A stretch of 20,790 bases of DNA from Acidithiobacillus sulfuriphilus (GTDB lineage Bacteria; Pseudomonadota; Gammaproteobacteria; Acidithiobacillales; Acidithiobacillaceae). The stretch's first letter is position 1. Every line of letters starts with the position of its first letter. The position numbers and the translations under genes were made by a program. The notes beneath the pieces were generated by a model that was not told the DNA's origin, searched no databases, and saw only the letters and a program-made list of their open reading frames with translations. The stretch spans positions 1 to 20,790 of the forward strand of contig NZ_RIZI01000144.1 in NCBI RefSeq assembly GCF_003721225.1, in the 5' to 3' direction. Positions 16,339 through 20,790 of this stretch are shown piece by piece.

Positions 16339-17472
16339 CTAGAGATGCTTGCGGAAGGCTCGGGCAGCGAGCCAGATGATGATCGCGGCATAGGCGACGA
16401 GGCCGAGGACCGGCGTCCACAGATCGGCCAGCCCGCTCCCCTTGAGGAAGATCGCACGCAGGATGGTGACGTAGTACCGCGAATAAACGATCAGCGTGAG
16501 GGCCCGGATCGGGGCCGGCATCTGGTCGATGGGGAAGGTGTAGCCTGACAGGAGGGTGGTAGGCAGCATGGTCAGCAAAAGGGCGACCTGGCTCGCCCCG
16601 AGTTGGTTGCGGATGCGCACGGAGATGAGGTAGCCGATCCCCAGCACGACGAGGTCGAAGAGGGCGGTCGTCACGAACAGTATGCCGATGCTTCCGCGGA
16701 ACGGGACACGGAACCAGAAGGCGGCGACGGCCAGGCAGAACGCCGCATCGAGCAAACCGATGGCGAAGTACGGTATGAGCTTGCCGAACATGACCTCGAG
16801 CGGAGTGACCGGGGTCGAGATCAGTTGCTCCATGGTTCCCCGCTCCCACTCGCGCGAGATGGTCAACGAGGTGAGCTGGGCGCCGACCAGCGCAAGGATC
16901 ACCGCGACTACGCCAGGGATGATGAAGTTGCGACTTTCCAAAGTCTCATTGAACCAGACGCTGGGTTCCAGATCGACTTGGCCGACCAGAGACGGTTGAA
17001 CTCCATGGCTCGCGTCCCATCGCGCGTCAGTGGTGGCATTGATCTGGGCGACCACGCCCTGAACGTAACCCATGGCAATATTGGTGGTGTTGACGTCGGT
17101 AGCATCAAAGATGGCTTGCACCGGCGCGCTTCCGGTCGCGGCGAGGGTGCGGGAGAAGTCCACCGGGATGACAATCGCTGCGGCACATTCGCCGTGGTTC
17201 ATTGCGCTACGGATGCCGGCCTCGGAGCCGATGGTGCGGCTGATCGTGAACCAGCTCGAAGCCGTGAAAGCGTCGACCACGCTGCGGCTGGCCTGGCTGT
17301 TCTCCTGGTCGTAGACGCACAGGGGCACGTGCTTGATGTCGAGACTCACGCCGTAGCCGAGCAGGCCCATTTGCATCAGCGGCATCAGCAGCGCGACGGC
17401 CAGGCTGCGCGGATCCCGCCAGACTTGCAGCGTCTCCTTGTAAGCCATGGCCAGTAGGCGCTGGATATTCAC
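16339..17472 (-). CDS. ABC-2 type permease (first of pair)
   Basis: This 377-residue YhhJ-like permease has a short cytoplasmic start (YKETLQVWRDPRSLA), an N-terminal membrane segment and a large external domain (about 45-190). The C-terminal membrane block starts at NFIIPGVVAVILALVGAQLT. The coupling motif REWERGTMEQLISTPVTPLE is present. The ATG at 17472 overlaps the stop of the upstream ATPase gene as ATGA. Together with the following permease and the two ATPases it forms an export complex linked by the membrane-fusion protein to the cell envelope. Multidrug, metal or lipid export are all possible. Confidence 0.9.
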   Translation of the reverse strand: MNIQRLLAMAYKETLQVWRDPRSLAVALLMPLMQMGLLGYGVSLDIKHVPLCVYDQENSQASRSVVDAFTASSWFTISRTIGSEAGIRSAMNHGECAAAIVIPVDFSRTLAATGSAPVQAIFDATDVNTTNIAMGYVQGVVAQINATTDARWDASHGVQPSLVGQVDLEPSVWFNETLESRNFIIPGVVAVILALVGAQLTSLTISREWERGTMEQLISTPVTPLEVMFGKLIPYFAIGLLDAAFCLAVAAFWFRVPFRGSIGILFVTTALFDLVVLGIGYLISVRIRNQLGASQVALLLTMLPTTLLSGYTFPIDQMPAPIRALTLIVYSRYYVTILRAIFLKGSGLADLWTPVLGLVAYAAIIIWLAARAFRKHL

Positions 17473-18422
17473 GACGCGGCCCTTGTTTCGCGCGTGGTGG
17501 AAACCAGTCTGACGAAAACGTCTTCCAGGCTGGGTGTGGCTGGGCGGACAGACCCAACCCGAATATCCCGATCAGCAAGAAAACGTGGAAGCTCATCAGC
17601 CGAAAGGCCGCCTTGGCCGAGCACGACATGGAGCTTGTCGCCGAAGATGGCCGCTTCGATCACCCCCTGTGCGCTACCGAGTGCCTTGAGCGCGGCACCC
17701 AATGGCACGCAGTCGACCTCAAAGAGATCGCCGCCCAGACTCCGTTGACGTAACTCGCTCGGGGTGCCCATGGCAACGAGCCTGCCCCCATCGATGAGGG
17801 CAATACGATTGCAGTATTCCGCCTCCTCCATGTAATGGGTGGAGACCAGGATGGCGACGCCCCCGGCCGCCAGTTCGTGGATGAGGTCCCAGAAGAGCCG
17901 CCGGGCCTCGGGCTCGACCCCGGAAGTGGGCTCATCCAGGAAAAGGATAGGTGGGCGGTGGAGGATGGCGCAGCCGAGCGCCAGACGCTGTTTCCATCCA
18001 CCGGCGAGAGTCCGCACCAAGGCATCCTCCCGCCCCTCCAGTCCGGCCATGGAAATGGCGAAGCGCATCCGCTCGTTGAAGTCGCCATGCGGAACCCGGT
18101 AAATGCCGCCGAAAAACCGCAGGTTTTCACGAACCGTCAGGTCACCGTAGAGCGAGAACTTTTGCGACATGTAGCCGATGTGCTCGCGCACCGCCTCCGG
18201 CTGCCGCCCAACGTCGAAGCCAGCCACCGATGCCCGGCCCTCGCTGGGGCGCAACAGGCCGCACAGCATGCGGATGGTGGTCGACTTTCCGGCCCCGTTG
18301 GGGCCGATGAAACCGACGACCTCGCCCTTTTCGATCCGCAGATCGAGGTGATCGACGGCGGTGAAACCAGAGAATCGTTTGGTCAGTCCCTCGGCCAGGA
18401 CTGCCGGGTTATCAGGGCTCAT
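17469..18422 (-). CDS. ABC transporter ATPase with divergent signature motif
   Basis: The 317-residue ATPase has Walker A GPNGAGKST (40-48), Walker B ILFLDEPTSG (159-168) and the switch histidine in ILVSTHYMEEAEYC. The ABC signature is unusual: LAGGWKQ (139-145) instead of LSGGQ-like. The D-loop reads VEP instead of VDP. The start at 18422 overlaps the end of the upstream ATPase gene by 11 bp; an ATG twelve codons earlier is less likely. A C-terminal domain of about 95 residues is typical of DrrA/CcmA-like exporters. In Escherichia coli RbbA/YhiH the two equivalent nucleotide-binding domains are fused; here they are separate genes. Confidence 0.92.
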   Translation of the reverse strand: MSPDNPAVLAEGLTKRFSGFTAVDHLDLRIEKGEVVGFIGPNGAGKSTTIRMLCGLLRPSEGRASVAGFDVGRQPEAVREHIGYMSQKFSLYGDLTVRENLRFFGGIYRVPHGDFNERMRFAISMAGLEGREDALVRTLAGGWKQRLALGCAILHRPPILFLDEPTSGVEPEARRLFWDLIHELAAGGVAILVSTHYMEEAEYCNRIALIDGGRLVAMGTPSELRQRSLGGDLFEVDCVPLGAALKALGSAQGVIEAAIFGDKLHVVLGQGGLSADELPRFLADRDIRVGSVRPATPSLEDVFVRLVSTTRETRAAS

Positions 18423-19362
18423 GCGGCGTCTCCTCTCCGAGGAGAGCGACGAAGACATCCTCGATGCCGGGTTCGGCGGGCGCGATCACGGCGTCCGCGA
18501 TGCCCTGGTCCGCGATGGCGGCGCGTAGCTCGGGGATGCGCCGCTCGGCATCGTCGACGCGCACATGGACGCGGTCACCCATGAGGAGGGCGCCGAGCAC
18601 CCCCGGCCTGCCCGACACGGCATCGCGCACGTCGCGCGGGTGAGTGGCGGCGATGGCGAGCAAAGCTCCCGGCATGGCCTCCTTCAGGTGTTGCGGTGTG
18701 TCGCAACGGCGGATCTGCCCGCCGTGGAGCAGCGCCAGGCGTGAGCAGCGCTCCGCTTCATCCATGTACGCGGTGGAGAGCACGATGGTCACGCCGCTCT
18801 CGCGCAGGTTGTAGAGGATCGCCCAGAAATCGCGGCGGGAGACGGGATCGACCCCAGTGGTCGGCTCATCGAGCAGCAGCACCCGGGGGGTGTGGATGAG
18901 GGCGCAGATGAGGCCGAGTTTCTGCTTCATGCCGCCGGAAAGCTGGCCGGCCAGCCGGCGCCGGAAAGGAAGGAGTCCGGCGGCTTCCAGCAGCTCCTGG
19001 CTGCGCGCGATGCGCTCGCCGCGCGGCACCCCGAAGAGCGCACCATAAAAGAAGATGTTCTCGGCAATAGTGAGATCCTCATAGAGGCCAAAGCGCTGCG
19101 GCATGTAGCTCAGGTGCAATTTGGCGCGCTCGGCCTCGGCGACGACGTCCACGCCGTCGACAACGATTTCGCCCGCGTCGGGGCGCAGCACAGCGGCCAG
19201 CATCCGCATGATGGTGGTCTTACCCGCCCCATCCGGGCCGACCAGCCCGAAAATTTCCCCCCGGGCGACCGCCAAGTCGACATTCCGTACCGCCCGCACC
19301 GGCCCGAAGTCCTTGGTGAGCCCACGCACCGCGACGGCGCTTTCGTTAGATTCGGTAATCAT
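18412..19362 (-). CDS. ABC transporter ATPase
   Basis: The 316-residue ATPase has Walker A GPDGAGKTT (42-50), a near-standard signature LSGGMKQK (141-148), Walker B VLLLDEPTTGVDP (161-173) and the H-loop region IVLSTAYMDEAERC. In that loop the usual switch histidine position is alanine (STAYMDEAE rather than STHYMDEAE), which may lower hydrolysis at one of the two sites. The ATG at 19362 overlaps the stop of the membrane-fusion gene (ATGA). It probably pairs with the second ATPase as an asymmetric heterodimer driving the two permeases. Confidence 0.92.
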   Translation of the reverse strand: MITESNESAVAVRGLTKDFGPVRAVRNVDLAVARGEIFGLVGPDGAGKTTIMRMLAAVLRPDAGEIVVDGVDVVAEAERAKLHLSYMPQRFGLYEDLTIAENIFFYGALFGVPRGERIARSQELLEAAGLLPFRRRLAGQLSGGMKQKLGLICALIHTPRVLLLDEPTTGVDPVSRRDFWAILYNLRESGVTIVLSTAYMDEAERCSRLALLHGGQIRRCDTPQHLKEAMPGALLAIAATHPRDVRDAVSGRPGVLGALLMGDRVHVRVDDAERRIPELRAAIADQGIADAVIAPAEPGIEDVFVALLGEETPHEP

Positions 19363-20381
19363 TTCCCTGGCGGCAAAAGCGCGATCGTCGCATCCGCCGG
19401 CATCCCGGGGAGCAGTTCATGCGTCGGATTGTCGATATCAATGCGGATTCGATAAACGAGCGTAACCCGCTCCGCGTGGGTCTGCACCGTTTTGGGGGTG
19501 AACTCGGCCTGCGATGAGATGAAACCGATGCGGCCATGATAGATCTTGCCGGGGTAGGTGTCGGTGGTGACGGCGACCGGTTCACCGAGGCGGACCTGCC
19601 CCAGATTGGTTTCGTTCACATAGGCACGGAGCCAGACATGGTCGAGGTCGTCGAGGGTGAAGATGGCTACCCCGGGGCCAGCCAGCTCGCCCAGCTCGGC
19701 CTCGCGTATTGCCAGCACCCCGCTGAAAGGCGCACGCAAGGTGGTGTAGGACAGGGTCACTTCGTCGAGTTTCATCTTTGCTTCGGCCGCTGCGAGGTTG
19801 GCGCGCGCAAGAGAGATGTTGTCACGCGCCACCCGGACCAGGGCCTGATCGCGAGCGAGTGCGGCAGATGCTTGCGCCGCGGCGGTGAAGGCAAGGTCAT
19901 AAGCCTGACGGGAAACGGCACCGGACTTGATCTGCGCCTTGTCGCGGGCAAAGTCCCGCTTCTTCTCGGCAAGGTCGAAGCGGTCGCTCACGACCGTGTT
20001 TTGGGCCGCGGCGAGGTTGCTGGTGTCTACGGCAACTTGTTTGCTCGCCACCGCAAGATTGGCACGATCGATCTCCAGTTGCCGCCGATAGAAGCGATCA
20101 TCCACCCGGGCCAGTACGGTGTCGGCTTGGACATATTTGCCTTCGTCGAAGGGGAGATAGACGATAGGAGCCTGGACCTGGGTGAAGCTCAACACGCTCT
20201 GATGGGCCTCGATATTGCCCGAAACCACGATTTGCTGCGGCCCGGTCGGCGGGCCGAACAAAAACTGCCTGACCGGCGCCAAAAACAGAAGCCCGCTTGC
20301 GCCAACGAGGATAATGAGTGCAGCCAAGCCAACACGCGAGCGTGGCGTCATGTCCGCTGGTTTCCCGCCATACTGCTCCAT
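19359..20381 (-). CDS. HlyD-family membrane-fusion protein
   Basis: This periplasmic adaptor links the inner-membrane ABC pump to the envelope. From the ATG at 20381 it has 340 residues: a single N-terminal membrane anchor (VGLAALIILVGASGLLFLAP), a biotinyl-lipoyl-like half (VVSGNIEAHQSVLSFTQVQA), an alpha-helical hairpin rich in alanine and glutamine, the second lipoyl half (TTLRAPFSGVLAIREAELGE) and a beta-barrel. No strong ribosome site marks the start: an in-frame ATG at 20351 is equally possible, and longer forms reaching 20492 look unlike the family. It is the first gene of a five-gene operon like yhiI-rbbA-yhhJ. Confidence 0.9.
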   Translation of the reverse strand: MEQYGGKPADMTPRSRVGLAALIILVGASGLLFLAPVRQFLFGPPTGPQQIVVSGNIEAHQSVLSFTQVQAPIVYLPFDEGKYVQADTVLARVDDRFYRRQLEIDRANLAVASKQVAVDTSNLAAAQNTVVSDRFDLAEKKRDFARDKAQIKSGAVSRQAYDLAFTAAAQASAALARDQALVRVARDNISLARANLAAAEAKMKLDEVTLSYTTLRAPFSGVLAIREAELGELAGPGVAIFTLDDLDHVWLRAYVNETNLGQVRLGEPVAVTTDTYPGKIYHGRIGFISSQAEFTPKTVQTHAERVTLVYRIRIDIDNPTHELLPGMPADATIALLPPGK

Positions 20382-20409
20382 AATGAAAATGTTGGCGTTT
20401 GTGATGGTG

Positions 20410-20422
20410 CCGGAAGTTCCGG
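20410..20422. promoter_or_regulatory. Palindrome CCGGAA-G-TTCCGG, possible operator
   Basis: This perfect 13-bp inverted repeat lies 28 bp upstream of the likely start of the membrane-fusion gene. A dimeric repressor of the exporter could bind it. No regulator gene is next to it in this window, and a GC-rich palindrome of this size can occur by chance. Confidence 0.3.
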
Positions 20423-20741
20423 GCTGAGCCGGGATTCGGGCCTTGCTCGCTGCGAACGGACCGCTAGCCGCTGCACCCCCAGCAGCCCGCACTGGCGGAC
20501 TACAGGCAACCGGGTATAGGCCCCATCAACCATTTGCCGCCTCTCTCCTTACACCACCTGCGCATGGTGCCATTCCGAATGGGCCAAAGCAAATTGCCGG
20601 AGCTTATGGACCGCCAGATATGGAACGATGGGTGTCCCAACTTGATCACTACCCTGTCCTGGAATCCCCTTGCCAAGCACACGCGCATGTCGGATTCTCT
20701 CGGCTATTAACATGGCCCTTAAATACCAGACCATAGCGTGG

Positions 20742-20747
20742 TATAAT
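20742..20747 (+). promoter_or_regulatory. TATAAT -10 element upstream of the right-edge gene
   Basis: A perfect -10 hexamer ends 7 bp before the ATG at 20755, so a transcript would start at or next to the start codon, making it leaderless. The sequence 17 bp upstream (TTAAAT at 20719) is a poor -35. It may be part of an insertion-sequence terminus. Confidence 0.4.
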
Positions 20748-20754
20748 TTGACGT

Positions 20755-20790
20755 ATGGAAAGAATCGACGTGCGCAGCTTGACGATGGAA
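20755..20790 (+). CDS. Start of a gene, possibly IS630-family transposase (partial)
   Basis: Only the first 12 codons are in the window (MERIDVRSLTME). The pattern M-[E/D]-[K/R]-[I/V]-D-x-R-x-L is typical of the N-terminus of IS630-family transposases, which begin with a helix-turn-helix domain. No ribosome site is seen, and the -10 element abuts the start. Twelve residues are too few for certainty; the terminal inverted repeat and the TA target duplication cannot be judged here. Confidence 0.4.
   Translation, partial: MERIDVRSLTME

Larger units (their letters stand above)
20382..20754. other. Upstream region of the ABC operon
   Basis: I see no supported gene here. A 48-codon plus-strand frame (20564-20710) lacks a ribosome site, and the competing minus-strand frames are no better. 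The region must contain the promoter of the export operon, but no clear -35/-10 pair is visible on the minus strand. A palindrome at 20410-20422 is the best regulatory candidate. Confidence 0.4.

Noticed and set aside
20564..20710. 48-codon plus-strand frame upstream of the right-edge gene
   Set aside because: It has no ribosome site and no recognisable sequence, and the opposite strand has competing frames of equal quality.

Overview
This GC-rich window comes from a free-living diazotrophic proteobacterium. An Acidithiobacillus-type acidophile is my best guess, from the gene set and from remembered gene order, not from any database comparison. The core is a nitrogen-fixation accessory region read entirely on the minus strand. 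Running from high to low coordinates, operon 1 is iscA-nifU-nifS-nifV-cysE-nifW (14132 to 9356). It makes Fe-S clusters, homocitrate and O-acetylserine (hence cysteine) for nitrogenase. Operon 2 is fixA-fixB-fixC-fixX, then a thioredoxin-like [2Fe-2S] ferredoxin and a TPR protein (9161 to 4781). It encodes an electron-bifurcating flavoprotein complex that supplies low-potential electrons, with an extra small iron-sulfur protein attached. Both operons start at textbook NifA/sigma-54 promoters: a -24/-12 element, an IHF-like site and an upstream TGT-N10-ACA NifA site. The IHF-like site has the same spacing to the -12 element in both (36.5 bp centre to centre).

Downstream of operon 2, still on the minus strand, are alanine dehydrogenase (4608-3493), what looks like a decayed gene (3490-3209), a soluble PAS-containing chemoreceptor (3168-2245) and a twin-domain SagB-type FMN dehydrogenase (2148-523). 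The chemoreceptor fits redox or energy sensing, and alanine dehydrogenase could take up fixed ammonium, but neither shows a nif promoter, so these links are inferred. At the left edge two small plus-strand genes (134-235 and 232-513, overlapping by ATGA) converge on the SagB-type gene.

Right of operon 1 is a largely non-coding stretch of about 400 bp with a strong hairpin. A small, well-initiated, possibly ribbon-helix-helix protein follows (14942-14670). Next is a tightly overlapped five-gene ABC export operon (20381 to 15202): membrane-fusion protein, two different ATPases and two ABC-2 permeases of equal length. At the right edge a plus-strand gene begins at 20755 that looks like the start of an IS630-type transposase.

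I see no rRNA, tRNA or CRISPR array. The most informative signals are the matched pair of NifA/IHF/sigma-54 regulatory arrays, the [2Fe-2S] ferredoxin plus TPR extension of fixABCX, and the SagB-type oxidoreductase with its two unassigned small partners.
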